From positions 21,035-85,034 of the forward strand of contig QKDL01000071.1 of the NCBI GenBank assembly GCA_003252105.1: a stretch of 64,000 bases of DNA, read 5' to 3'. Every line of letters begins with the position of its first letter. Position 1 is the stretch's first letter. Made by a program: the position numbers and the translations under genes. Below are positions 42,471 through 51,631 of this stretch, piece by piece. This stretch comes from Arcobacter sp. Its GTDB lineage: Bacteria; Campylobacterota; Campylobacteria; Campylobacterales; Arcobacteraceae. The notes under the pieces were generated by a model. It made no database searches. It had not been told where the DNA came from and saw only the letters and a list, made by a program, of their open reading frames with translations.

Positions 42471-42499
42471 ATTATAGATGATTTAAACTAAAAAGTCAA
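42471..42499 (-). promoter_or_regulatory. sigma70-type promoter of MerR-amidohydrolase-aas operon
   Basis: Minus strand TTGACT (42499-42494) - 17 nt - TATAAT (42476-42471). Confidence 0.7.
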
Positions 42500-42516
42500 G
42501 AGTACAACTCTTTACT
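42494..42516. promoter_or_regulatory. palindromic operator O2 overlapping -35
   Basis: Minus strand AGTAAAGAGTTGTACTCTTGACT, 20/23 identical to O1. Confidence 0.65.
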
Positions 42517-42540
42517 TTTTAGTTTGTAACTATTTTGTAA

Positions 42541-42768
42541 TTAAAAAAGTTCTTGTATCTCTTGGGCTGTTAAAACTTTCCCTGTTGATTTTACTACTCC
42601 ATTTATAACTAATCCTGGTGTACTCATAACTCCATATTCCATAATTTTTATGGGATCATCAACTTTTTCAACCTGTGCAAAAACCTTTGCATTTGCAATT
42701 GCTGTTTTTACATTGTTGGTTAAAGTTTCACATTTTGAACACCCTGTTCCTAAAATCTCAATTTTCAT
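42541..42768 (-). CDS. thioredoxin-like small redox protein (redox-active disulfide protein 2 type)
   Basis: MKIEILGTGCSKCETLTNNVKTAI CxxC; GVMSTPGLVINGVVKSTGKV. Confidence 0.88.
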   Translation of the reverse strand: MKIEILGTGCSKCETLTNNVKTAIANAKVFAQVEKVDDPIKIMEYGVMSTPGLVINGVVKSTGKVLTAQEIQELF

Positions 42769-42789
42769 TTATTTTCTCCTTATTTATAT

Positions 42790-43710
42790 TTATTCCCATT
42801 CAAGTTGATTGTAATATGTAGAGATATTTGCATTATTTAACTGCTCAAAATGGTTTAGATACTCAAATTTTTGAGTCTTTACATGTTTTTTTACCTCATA
42901 AATATCAATATCTTCATCATAAGCTTTTTTTACATCATCTCTTAATATTTTTAGATATTCCAAAGTTGCTTTATATGAGTTTTTATCAAACTTTTTTCCA
43001 TGTCCACCTAAAAAATACTTTGCATCTATTTTTGCCAAGTTTTCAATAGCTTCAATCCAGCCATTTATATTTGAGGTTTTTTTGTAGCTTAGAAGTCTTC
43101 CATTAAATACAATATTTCCTACAAATAAAAAACTATCATCTTTTGAATAGATTGCAATATCACTCTTCTCTTCACTTATTTTACTTGGTTTTATTATCTC
43201 AAGTGTTTTAGTTGAACCTTTTATTTTATATCCACCATCTACTAAATTATCTGCATAAATCACTTCTGTTTTTTCATAAACCTCTTTTGAAAGGATTTGT
43301 TTCATCCTTTCAAATTTACTTGGATTCTCTTTTATGTCATCATTTATAGTTTTATGTCCAACTATTTTTGCTCCATGCTCTTTAAAATATGAGGCACCTT
43401 GAATTCTATCATCATGGTAATTTGATAAAATCACATGAGAAACTTCAAGTTTTGGATACTCTTTTTTCATCAAAGCATAAAACTCTTTTGCAAAATTATA
43501 TGTTGGCCCAGCATCTAAAACAACTAAGCTATCTCCCATATTTACATAACACATATTTGAGACAAAACCATTATTGTTTTTCATTGGTGGATGAAAATCA
43601 CCAATAACACAACTAATATCTTTTGTAATTTTTATTGGTTTTAAATCATAAAAATCTGCAAAAATAGAGCTAGTTAACAATCCTACCAATAAAACAACTT
43701 TTTTAAACAT
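42790..43710 (-). CDS. exported MBL-fold hydrolase-like protein
   Basis: Signal peptide MFKKVVLLVGLLTSSIFA; GDSLVVLDAGPT; SNYHDDRIQGASYF; ATG 43710 with RBS preferred. Confidence 0.8.
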   Translation of the reverse strand: MFKKVVLLVGLLTSSIFADFYDLKPIKITKDISCVIGDFHPPMKNNNGFVSNMCYVNMGDSLVVLDAGPTYNFAKEFYALMKKEYPKLEVSHVILSNYHDDRIQGASYFKEHGAKIVGHKTINDDIKENPSKFERMKQILSKEVYEKTEVIYADNLVDGGYKIKGSTKTLEIIKPSKISEEKSDIAIYSKDDSFLFVGNIVFNGRLLSYKKTSNINGWIEAIENLAKIDAKYFLGGHGKKFDKNSYKATLEYLKILRDDVKKAYDEDIDIYEVKKHVKTQKFEYLNHFEQLNNANISTYYNQLEWE

Positions 43711-43720
43711 AAAACTCCTT

Positions 43721-44680
43721 TTATAAAATAGCATTAAAAATATATCCTATTAGAATAATACCACTTCCAACTATCATAAAAAATATAGCAATAAGTTTAG
43801 TATGTAACAATCTTTTTAAAATCATTGCTTCTGGTAATGACAAAGCAGTTACAGCCATCATAAAAGACAAGGCACTTCCAAGTAACATCCCTTTTGATGT
43901 TAAAACCTCAACAAGTGGCATAACTCCCGCGGCACTTGAATACATTGGGATTCCTAAAATAACTGCTAATGGTACAGTGTACCAAGCATCTCCACCTGTA
44001 TAACGAGCAATAAAATCTGTTGGAATATACCCATGGATAAAAGCACCAACTCCAACTCCTAGTATCACATATATATAGATTTTTTTGAAAATATCAAAAG
44101 TATAATCCCAAGCCTCTTTTACTCTTTGTTTACCACCTAAATCTATAGTTGGATTATCACAACACCCCTCCATAGGTTTAACCTCAAGCAAAATATACTT
44201 TTCCATATTTAATCTACCAATTATAAAACCACCAATAATAGCAACTAATAATCCAAAACCTATATATATAGCTGTAATCTTCCATCCAAAAAGTCCAAAT
44301 AACATTGCTATTGCTATTTCATTATTTAGTGGAGCCGAGATTAAAAAAGAGAAAGTCACTCCTAAAGGGATTCTTGCCTGTAAAAATCCCAAAAATAAAG
44401 GTATTGCACTACAAGTACAAAAAGGAGTTATAATCCCAAATATTGAAGCTAATATATTTCCTGTAAATTCTGATTTACCTTGTAAATATGCTCTTACTTT
44501 TTCAACATTAAACCAAGTTCTAAGATACGATACTAAAAAAATAATAGCAATAAGTAAAATAAATATTTTTACAGTATCATATATAAAAAAATGCAAAGCA
44601 CTAGTTAAATGAGATGTTTTATCCATCCCAAATAAAGTATAAATTAAAAAATCTACAAGTTTTTCCCAAGGTGTAAACAT
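43721..44680 (-). CDS. ArsP-type permease
   Basis: FGIITPFCTCSAIPLFLGFLQARIPLGVTFSFLISAPLNNE; PMYSSAAGVMPLVEVL. Confidence 0.85.
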   Translation of the reverse strand: MFTPWEKLVDFLIYTLFGMDKTSHLTSALHFFIYDTVKIFILLIAIIFLVSYLRTWFNVEKVRAYLQGKSEFTGNILASIFGIITPFCTCSAIPLFLGFLQARIPLGVTFSFLISAPLNNEIAIAMLFGLFGWKITAIYIGFGLLVAIIGGFIIGRLNMEKYILLEVKPMEGCCDNPTIDLGGKQRVKEAWDYTFDIFKKIYIYVILGVGVGAFIHGYIPTDFIARYTGGDAWYTVPLAVILGIPMYSSAAGVMPLVEVLTSKGMLLGSALSFMMAVTALSLPEAMILKRLLHTKLIAIFFMIVGSGIILIGYIFNAIL

Positions 44681-44681
44681 C

Positions 44682-45083
44682 TTATAATCCTAACACTTCC
44701 TTAATTTTTGGAAGTAAAATTGTTTCTATCTCTTCATATGTTTTCTCAAAAGCCTCAAATCCTTTTCCATCTGGATCTTCAAATCCCACATGAATTTTTT
44801 CCACAGGTTTTGGAAACATAGGGCAAGTTTCATTTGCATGGTCACATACAGTTACAACTAAATCATAGTCATTGTTTATAACAGTATCTAAAGTTTTTGA
44901 GTGATATTGCTCTTTCCAAATTCCTTTGTCTTCAAGCAGTTTTTTAGCATTTGGATTTACTCTTCCACTTGCTTTTACTCCACTACTATCTGCACTTATT
45001 CCATCAAGTTTAGCATTTATAAGTGCTTCTGCTATTATACTTCTACAACTATTTCCTGTACATAAAATCAATACTTTTTTCAT
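44682..45083 (-). CDS. arsC: thioredoxin-type arsenate reductase
   Basis: KVLILCTGNSCRSIIAEALI; VTVCDHANETCPMFP. Confidence 0.92.
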   Translation of the reverse strand: MKKVLILCTGNSCRSIIAEALINAKLDGISADSSGVKASGRVNPNAKKLLEDKGIWKEQYHSKTLDTVINNDYDLVVTVCDHANETCPMFPKPVEKIHVGFEDPDGKGFEAFEKTYEEIETILLPKIKEVLGL

Positions 45084-45093
45084 CTTTATCCTT

Positions 45094-46347
45094 TTAAATT
45101 AATGTTAATAAAACTATAAATAACACTGGTGGTGTTACTATAAGTCCAAATTTACTATATTGCCAAAATCCTATTTTTACACCTTTTTGTGATAAAACAT
45201 GAAGCCAAAGCAGAGTTGCCAAACTACCAAAGGGAGTCATCTTAGGTCCTAAGTTACATCCAATTATATTTGCATAAGCTAAAGCCTGATTTGGAATATC
45301 TTGCAATGCTATATCCATAACCATAACAGTTGGCATATTGTTCATAATTGCACTCAAAATTGCAGAGATAAACCCTGTTCCAAGTATGGCAACCATATCT
45401 CCTCTTTGAACTAAATCATTTAAAACAATTGTTAAATAATCTGTAAGCCCTGCATTTTTTAATCCATATACCACAATATAAAGTCCAATACTAAACCAAA
45501 CAACCTGCCAAGGTGCAGTTTTTATTGTAAGCCAAGCTTTTGCAGCTTTGTAGTAACTTGCGATGCTTAAGAAAATAAGTCCTCCACCAAGAGCAAAAAC
45601 TGATACAGGCAAATCAAATGAATCACCAATAAAATATGCAACTAAAAGTAAAGCAAGAAAAAACCAAGAAAATTTAAATAAAGTTTTGTTTTTCAAAACT
45701 TCATCTGGATTTTTAAGAAGTGTTATGTCAACCTCTTTTGGGATATCTTTTCTTAAAATTATCCATAAAACTAAAATAGAAACAATTGTACTTACAACAT
45801 AAGGGATAAACATATTTGATAAATATTCTAAAAACCCTATATTAAAATAGTTTGCTGTAACGATATTAGTCAAATTTGAAAATACAAAAGGTAAAGAGGC
45901 ACTATCACTTATAAATCCACCTGCAAGTAAAAATGCTAAAATTGTTTTTGCATTTAATTTCAAGATTCTCATTTTTGCTAATAAAATTGGAGTAAGAATA
46001 AGTGCTGCTCCATCATTTGCAAAAAGTGCTGATACAAATGAGCCTAAAATAAGAGCATATACAAACATCAAATGTCCATTGCCCTTTGATAGTTTTGCCA
46101 TCTTTATAGCACACCATTCAAAAAATCCAATCTCATCCAAAACCATAGAAAGGATAATAATACCAATAAAAGCCAAGGTTGCATCCCAAACAATATTTGA
46201 TACAACTAACACATCATCAAAACTTACTACCCCTAAAACTAAAGCAACTATTGCACCAATTACTGCTGTTGTACCTATTTGTAAGTTTTTGGGTTGCCAA
46301 ATCACAAAAATAAGAGTGACCAAAAATATACTACTTGCTAAAATCAT
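45094..46347 (-). CDS. arsB: arsenite efflux permease ArsB-type
   Basis: ArsB/NhaD-type TMs; LFANDGAALILTPIL; LSAIMNNMPTVMV; NLGPKMTPFGSLATLLW. Confidence 0.9.
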   Translation of the reverse strand: MILASSIFLVTLIFVIWQPKNLQIGTTAVIGAIVALVLGVVSFDDVLVVSNIVWDATLAFIGIIILSMVLDEIGFFEWCAIKMAKLSKGNGHLMFVYALILGSFVSALFANDGAALILTPILLAKMRILKLNAKTILAFLLAGGFISDSASLPFVFSNLTNIVTANYFNIGFLEYLSNMFIPYVVSTIVSILVLWIILRKDIPKEVDITLLKNPDEVLKNKTLFKFSWFFLALLLVAYFIGDSFDLPVSVFALGGGLIFLSIASYYKAAKAWLTIKTAPWQVVWFSIGLYIVVYGLKNAGLTDYLTIVLNDLVQRGDMVAILGTGFISAILSAIMNNMPTVMVMDIALQDIPNQALAYANIIGCNLGPKMTPFGSLATLLWLHVLSQKGVKIGFWQYSKFGLIVTPPVLFIVLLTLI

Positions 46348-46375
46348 TTAAAATTCATCCTTTATATTTTAATAA

Positions 46376-46391
46376 ATCAAGATATATTGAT
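46376..46391. promoter_or_regulatory. ArsR-type operator upstream of arsB
   Basis: ATCAA-GATATA-TTGAT; same ATCAA-N6-TTGAT core as the site upstream of arsR. Confidence 0.7.
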
Positions 46392-46400
46392 ATATTCTAT

Positions 46401-46428
46401 AAAAAAAAGAGTAACTTTTTAGTTACTC
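46401..46428 (-). terminator. rho-independent terminator after arsR-GGCT operon
   Basis: Minus strand GAGTAAC-taaaaa-GTTACTC followed by T8. Confidence 0.8.
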
Positions 46429-46773
46429 CTCCATCTCTTCAACTTCTGGCTTTAAAGTATAAATAAAAGTTTCTACGTCCAACTCATCATACCTTTCAAC
46501 TGTTACAGGAGTTCTTACAAACTCTTGCCCCTCAAACTCATCTAAAAAATCCCAATGATTTATAAGATTTGAAGAGTAAAATAAATACCCATGAATTGTA
46601 TCTGCATTTTCATCTAGTTTTATACCAGGATAACCCATACTAGCACTCCAACCAGCATCTATAAGTCTTCCTTTTACAGTTGCTGGAACAAATTTTCCCA
46701 CAATATTTTCCAAAACATGTCCATTTGGACAATTTGGCATCAATGTTCCATATACAAACAATGTTTCTGTCAT
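46423..46773 (-). CDS. gamma-glutamylcyclotransferase-fold protein
   Basis: LFVYGTLMPNCPNGHVL; WSASMGYPGIKL; LDEFEGQEFVRTPVTV. Confidence 0.85.
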   Translation of the reverse strand: MTETLFVYGTLMPNCPNGHVLENIVGKFVPATVKGRLIDAGWSASMGYPGIKLDENADTIHGYLFYSSNLINHWDFLDEFEGQEFVRTPVTVERYDELDVETFIYTLKPEVEEMEE

Positions 46774-47081
46774 TTAGCTTCACAAACCTTTATTAGTTTT
46801 GGTAAATCAATTTCCAAAGTCATAATCTCTTTAATACAAGCCTGTCTAAACTCATCAAGAGGTGTTCTAATAGAATAATAAGCCCAACGACCTACTCTAT
46901 CAACCCTTAAAAATCCAGCCTCTTTTAAAATCTTTAAATGCCTTGATAATCTTGATTGAATCATATCAAAGGAGTTTTCCAAGTCACATACACAACATTT
47001 GTCATGAATATTTATAAACTTTAATATCTTTACTCTAGTTTCATCATTTAATGCAGATGCAGATTTTAAAAAAATATCCAT
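46770..47081 (-). CDS. arsR: ArsR-family transcriptional repressor
   Basis: SALNDETRVKILKFINIHDKCCVCDLENSFDMIQSRLSRHLKILKEAGFLRVDRVGRWAYYSI; ATG 47081 with RBS preferred. Confidence 0.92.
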   Translation of the reverse strand: MDIFLKSASALNDETRVKILKFINIHDKCCVCDLENSFDMIQSRLSRHLKILKEAGFLRVDRVGRWAYYSIRTPLDEFRQACIKEIMTLEIDLPKLIKVCEAK

Positions 47082-47127
47082 GAAACTCCTTTTGAATTTA
47101 TTTCGAAAGTATATCATAAAAATTTTA

Positions 47128-47151
47128 ATATATCAATATATCTTGATATAT
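47128..47151. promoter_or_regulatory. ArsR-type operator upstream of arsR
   Basis: ATATATCAA-TATATC-TTGATATAT, perfect 9-bp arms. Confidence 0.75.
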
Positions 47152-47170
47152 AAGAACTTAAAAGTTATAT

Positions 47171-47902
47171 TTAAAACAACCCTTTATGCATTTTTTGATA
47201 ATTATTTATAAAATATTTAGTTGTTATAAAAAGTTCACTCTCTTCATATTTAACTTTTTCTATCTTTTTATCTCTAAGTTCATAGATTAAGGCATTAGGA
47301 TAAGAAAGAAGAATTGGGGAATGTGTTGCAATTATAAATTGACAGTTTTGTTTGATTAGTTGATGCATTCTTGCTAACATTGCCATTTGTCTATTTGGAG
47401 ATAATGCTGCTTCTGGTTCATCTAGTATATATAAACCATTTTCTCCAAATCTATGTATAAATAGGGAAAAAAAAGATTCTCCATGAGATTGTTCGTGTAA
47501 TGACTTTCCTCCATAATAATGTAAAAGAGGTTCTATTTTATCTAAAATATCAACTTCAGTAGCTACATTAAAGTAACTCTCTGCTCTTAAAAAAAAGTGA
47601 TTTTCAGGATGAATATGATGTTTATGTATTTTTAAATATTTAAATAATGAGGAATGTGATTCCCTTGTTGAAAAATTAAAATTTTTTGTTCCACCCTCAG
47701 GATTAAATCCCATTTTTATAGCCAAAGCTTCTAAAAGTGTTGATTTCCCTGAGCCATTTTCTCCTATTAAAAAAGTTACATTTTCATGAAACTCTAACTT
47801 TTTTAAAGCTTTTATAATGGGGATATTAAAAGGATATTCATTTTGTCTTTCTATATCTTTTTCATAGGTTGCAGAATAAATAAATGGTGTTTTATTTTTC
47901 AT
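47171..47902 (-). CDS. AAA-family ATPase (ABC-like predicted ATPase)
   Basis: VTFLIGENGSGKSTLLEALA Walker A; GLYILDEPEAALSP Walker B. Confidence 0.85.
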   Translation of the reverse strand: MKNKTPFIYSATYEKDIERQNEYPFNIPIIKALKKLEFHENVTFLIGENGSGKSTLLEALAIKMGFNPEGGTKNFNFSTRESHSSLFKYLKIHKHHIHPENHFFLRAESYFNVATEVDILDKIEPLLHYYGGKSLHEQSHGESFFSLFIHRFGENGLYILDEPEAALSPNRQMAMLARMHQLIKQNCQFIIATHSPILLSYPNALIYELRDKKIEKVKYEESELFITTKYFINNYQKMHKGLF

Positions 47903-48048
47903 TCTATTACTTTTGTCATTTTTTATCTTTATAATTGATTATATTATTTCATATTATCATAAAAATTCTTATCTTTTCAAAATTTCCTATTTTTCCTTTT
48001 CTTTTATCAATTAAGTATAAAGTTCTCAACTAAAAAGTTTAGATTAAA

Positions 48049-48879
48049 CTAATTTATCGGTATATAAATCTCTTTAATCAAATCCTTATCATCAATATTT
48101 GGTGACCAATTTAAATATTTTTCGAAAGGTGCTACATCTTTACATAAAGATGATAACTCGTTTTCTACTATCCAAGAGAATAGATCCATCCATGTTTTAT
48201 TTACATTATCTTCTCCCATATAACTTATAGTAGCGAATTTTCCTCCTTCTAAAACTCTAACTGCGAATCCATTTTTTTCAAACTCTTGAGCACTTTTTTT
48301 GTCACAACTAATAGCTGCATCATATCTAATTTGCTCTGGTGGTGTTATCTCTGGGTCATTATGACAGATTCCAAATAACTCATTGTTTGTTAAGATATTG
48401 ATTCTTTTATCTGAGTCTAGTTTCCAAATCAACTCTTCCCATGCTTGGGCAGAACTTGTTTCATAGGCTCCATATTTTGTATTGTAGACTATATATGTGT
48501 TTTCTCTTTGTACTATTTTTGGTGTTTTCACTCTATTTTCCTTATAATAAAAAAGCAATTCAAGATGCTTTTTTCTATATTCGGTTGGAGTCATATTAAA
48601 TATCTTTTTAAAAGCTTTATTAAATCCATTTGGGGTTTCAAAGCCAACATCAAGAGCAATTGCAATAATAGATTTTTCACTATTGATAATATCAGCAGAA
48701 GCTTTTTTAATCCTAAGTCTAGAACTGTAAGACATTACGGACTCACCTACACTTACTTTAAAAATCCTACAAAAATAAAAAGGGGAATATCCAGCAATTT
48801 TTGATAATGTTTCAATATCAAAATCTTCATCTATATGGGTTTCTATAAAGTGAAGTACTTTTAATATCTGATTATTCAT
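48049..48879 (-). CDS. AraC-family regulator with GyrI-like effector domain
   Basis: Two HTHs (DIETLSKIAGYSPFYFCRIFK; IIAIALDVGFETPNGFNKAFKKIFNMTPTEYRK) plus C-terminal GyrI-like domain. Confidence 0.88.
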   Translation of the reverse strand: MNNQILKVLHFIETHIDEDFDIETLSKIAGYSPFYFCRIFKVSVGESVMSYSSRLRIKKASADIINSEKSIIAIALDVGFETPNGFNKAFKKIFNMTPTEYRKKHLELLFYYKENRVKTPKIVQRENTYIVYNTKYGAYETSSAQAWEELIWKLDSDKRINILTNNELFGICHNDPEITPPEQIRYDAAISCDKKSAQEFEKNGFAVRVLEGGKFATISYMGEDNVNKTWMDLFSWIVENELSSLCKDVAPFEKYLNWSPNIDDKDLIKEIYIPIN

Positions 48880-49024
48880 ATTAGCCTCTTTTATTTTTGA
48901 TACGTAAGTGTAAACAAATCTATAAAATTTGTCTTGTCCTATATTGCCTTATTTACAAATATATATACAATAATATAAAACAATATAAGCTAAAATATCA
49001 ATTTTAAATATTAAAAGGATAGCC

Positions 49025-49573
49025 ATGGGCAAAATTACAGATAAATTAAATGATTTAGATATAGAGTTTATAAATAATCAAAAAATGTTTTTTGTTTCAA
49101 CTGCCCCTAAAGAAGGAAAAATAAATCTATCTCCAAAAGGTTTAGATGATACATTTAAGATTATAGATGAAAATAGAATATTGTGGCTCAACTATTTTGG
49201 AAGTGGAAATGAAACTGCGGCACATCTATTAGAAGATGACAGAATGACTATAATGTTTTGTGCCTTTGAAGGAAAACCAAATATACTAAGATTGTATTGT
49301 AAAGCAAAAACAATACATGAAAGAGATAATCAATGGGATAAATATATTTCCCATTTTGAAAACAAAAATGCAGCTAGACAAGTTTTTGATATAACTATTG
49401 AAAATGTAAACAATTCTTGTGGTATGGGAGTACCTCTATATGAGTTTGTTGAACAAAGAGATGATTTAAGTGTTTTATTTAATAAAATGAGTAAAGAAGA
49501 GCAAATAGCCTATATGAAAAGAAAAAATCAAATAAGTTTTGATGGAAAACCAACAAAACTATTTGAAGAATAA
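49025..49573 (+). CDS. pyridoxamine 5'-phosphate oxidase-family protein
   Basis: FVSTAPKEGKINLSPKGLDDTFKIIDENRILWLNYFGSGNETAAHLLEDDRMTIMFCAFEGKPNILRLYCKA. Confidence 0.85.
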   Translation: MGKITDKLNDLDIEFINNQKMFFVSTAPKEGKINLSPKGLDDTFKIIDENRILWLNYFGSGNETAAHLLEDDRMTIMFCAFEGKPNILRLYCKAKTIHERDNQWDKYISHFENKNAARQVFDITIENVNNSCGMGVPLYEFVEQRDDLSVLFNKMSKEEQIAYMKRKNQISFDGKPTKLFEE

Positions 49574-49598
49574 AGTTAGAGTTTAAAACTCTAACTTT
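49572..49598. terminator. bidirectional terminator
   Basis: AAAGTTAGAGTTT-A-AAACTCTAACTTT perfect palindrome between convergent genes. Confidence 0.7.
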
Positions 49599-51508
49599 TA
49601 TATATCGCTTTTAATTCTTTCAACTAAAGATTCTACAGTAAATCCAAACTCTTTAAATAATTCATCAGCAGGACCACTTGCACCAAATGTATCCATACCA
49701 TAAACTACGTCTGCAAATTTATAGTATTCTAAACCTCTAGCTGCTTCAATAGCAAATACTTTTGTATTTGGTTCAATAATAGTATTTATATACTCTTTAT
49801 CTTGTTCTAAAAGTAAATCAAAACAAGGTACTGAAACAATATTTGCATTTATTCCATCTTTTGCTAATTCACAAGCTGTTTGAAGAGCTAACATAACTTC
49901 ACTTCCTGAAGCCATTAAAGTAACTGTTGCATCATCTCTTTTTTTAAGAAGATATCCACCATTTGCAACTGTACCAAATGCTCTTTCATCTTTTAATACT
50001 TCTAAACCTTGTCTAGAACATACAAATGCAGTTGGTGCACTCATTTTAAGAGCAATTCTCCAAGACTCGATATTTTCACTTGCATCAGCAGGTCTAAATG
50101 TATAGAAATTTGGTAAAGCTCTAAATTGTGATAAATGCTCAATTGGTTGGTGTGTTGGTCCATCTTCACCTACACCAATAGAATCATGAGTCCATACGAA
50201 GTGTTGAGAAATTCCTGCAAGTGCTGCAATTCTTGCACTTGGTTTTAAATAATCTGAAAATACAAAGAATGTAGCTGAGAATACTTTGAATAATCCATAA
50301 AGATTCATAGCATTTGTCATTGCTGCCATTGCATGTTCTTTAATTCCAAAGTGAATGTTTCTTCCTTTTGGGAAATCACCCATCCCTTTTAATTCAGTTT
50401 TATTTGAAGGAGCAAGGTCAGCAGATCCACCTAAGAATCCAGGAATAGCTTGGGCAATTGCATTTAAAATTTTGTGGTTTGAATCTCTTGTTGCAACTTT
50501 AGTACCAACTTCAAATTCAGGATAAACTATAGAATCAAAATCTGGATTTTGTAGTTGCTCAATTTTTGCTTTTGTTTCATCACTTAATGTTGATAACCAA
50601 GCATTTTCTGCTTCAACACCTTTGATAAGTTTATCAAAAGCACCTTTTATATCATATGGTACAACAAAAGTCTCTTCTGGGTCAAAACCAGCTTTTTGTT
50701 TTGAAGCTTTGATTTCATCTTCACCTAAAGGAGCCCCATGTGTATGATGACTTCCTTCTAAAGTTGCAGCACCTTTTCCAATAGAAGTTGTTGCTATGAT
50801 TAAAACTGGTTTATCACATGCTTTTGCAGCAACAATTGCTTTGTCTATTTGGTCAAAGTTATGTCCATCTACTTCTAATACTTCGAAATTAATTGCTTGG
50901 AATCTTTTTTTAACATTTTCACTCCATGCAATAGATGTATCACCTTCAATTGTAATAGAGTTTGAATCATAAATAACAATTAAATTATCTAAACCTAAAT
51001 GCCCTGCGGTTGCACAAGCTTCATAAGAGATACCCTCTTGTAAATCTCCATCCCCACATAAACAAAAAACATTATGTGTAATAACATCTTTACCTAAAAT
51101 ATTTTGTGCATATTTTCCTGCCATTGCAAAACCTACGGCATTTGCAATCCCTTGCCCTAATGGTCCAGTTGTAATCTCTACTCCATGTGTATGTCCATAT
51201 TCTGGATGTCCTGGAGTTTTTGAATTTGATTGTCTAAAGTTTTTCATATCGCTTAAACTTACATCAAATCCCCATAAATGTAAAAGTGAATATACTAAAC
51301 CTGTAGCGTGTCCACCAGAGAAAACTAATCTATCTCTGTTTAGCCATTTATCATTTGCTGGATTTAAGTTTAAATGAGCACTTAACACAGTAGCAATATC
51401 TGCCATTCCCATAGGTGCACCTGGGTGTCCTGAGTTTGCTTTTTGTACCATGTCTGCTGCTAAGAATCTAATCGTATCTGCTTGTTTTTGAAGTAGTTGT
51501 TTTGACAT
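49598..51508 (-). CDS. tkt: transketolase
   Basis: NSGHPGAPMGMADIATVL, GHTHGVEITTGPLGQGIANAVG, CGDGDLQEGISYEA, HDSIGVGEDGPTHQPIE. Confidence 0.97.
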   Translation of the reverse strand: MSKQLLQKQADTIRFLAADMVQKANSGHPGAPMGMADIATVLSAHLNLNPANDKWLNRDRLVFSGGHATGLVYSLLHLWGFDVSLSDMKNFRQSNSKTPGHPEYGHTHGVEITTGPLGQGIANAVGFAMAGKYAQNILGKDVITHNVFCLCGDGDLQEGISYEACATAGHLGLDNLIVIYDSNSITIEGDTSIAWSENVKKRFQAINFEVLEVDGHNFDQIDKAIVAAKACDKPVLIIATTSIGKGAATLEGSHHTHGAPLGEDEIKASKQKAGFDPEETFVVPYDIKGAFDKLIKGVEAENAWLSTLSDETKAKIEQLQNPDFDSIVYPEFEVGTKVATRDSNHKILNAIAQAIPGFLGGSADLAPSNKTELKGMGDFPKGRNIHFGIKEHAMAAMTNAMNLYGLFKVFSATFFVFSDYLKPSARIAALAGISQHFVWTHDSIGVGEDGPTHQPIEHLSQFRALPNFYTFRPADASENIESWRIALKMSAPTAFVCSRQGLEVLKDERAFGTVANGGYLLKKRDDATVTLMASGSEVMLALQTACELAKDGINANIVSVPCFDLLLEQDKEYINTIIEPNTKVFAIEAARGLEYYKFADVVYGMDTFGASGPADELFKEFGFTVESLVERIKSDI

Positions 51509-51592
51509 AATTATCCTAATTTCAAGAAGTTTTTATATTAATTTTGAGCGATTATATCTAAAAGATATTAAAAAAAAAATGAAGAGATTTTT

Positions 51593-51622
51593 ATAACAGA
51601 AACTTATAATTGTTTCTGTTAT
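51593..51622. terminator. hairpin after WG lipoprotein gene
   Basis: ATAACAGAAAC-ttataatt-GTTTCTGTTAT, 11-bp perfect stem. Confidence 0.5.
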
Positions 51623-51631
51623 ATTTAAATA

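Noticed and set aside
42494-42499. Classical MerR 19-20 bp spacer promoter with operator between -35 and -10
   Set aside because: Spacer counts as 17 bp and palindromes flank, not fill, the spacer; a repressor-type arrangement fits better.
47171-47902. AAA ATPase as part of an anti-phage defence system
   Set aside because: Single-domain ABC-like predicted ATPase with no nuclease, RT or toxin partner nearby; common housekeeping-type family.
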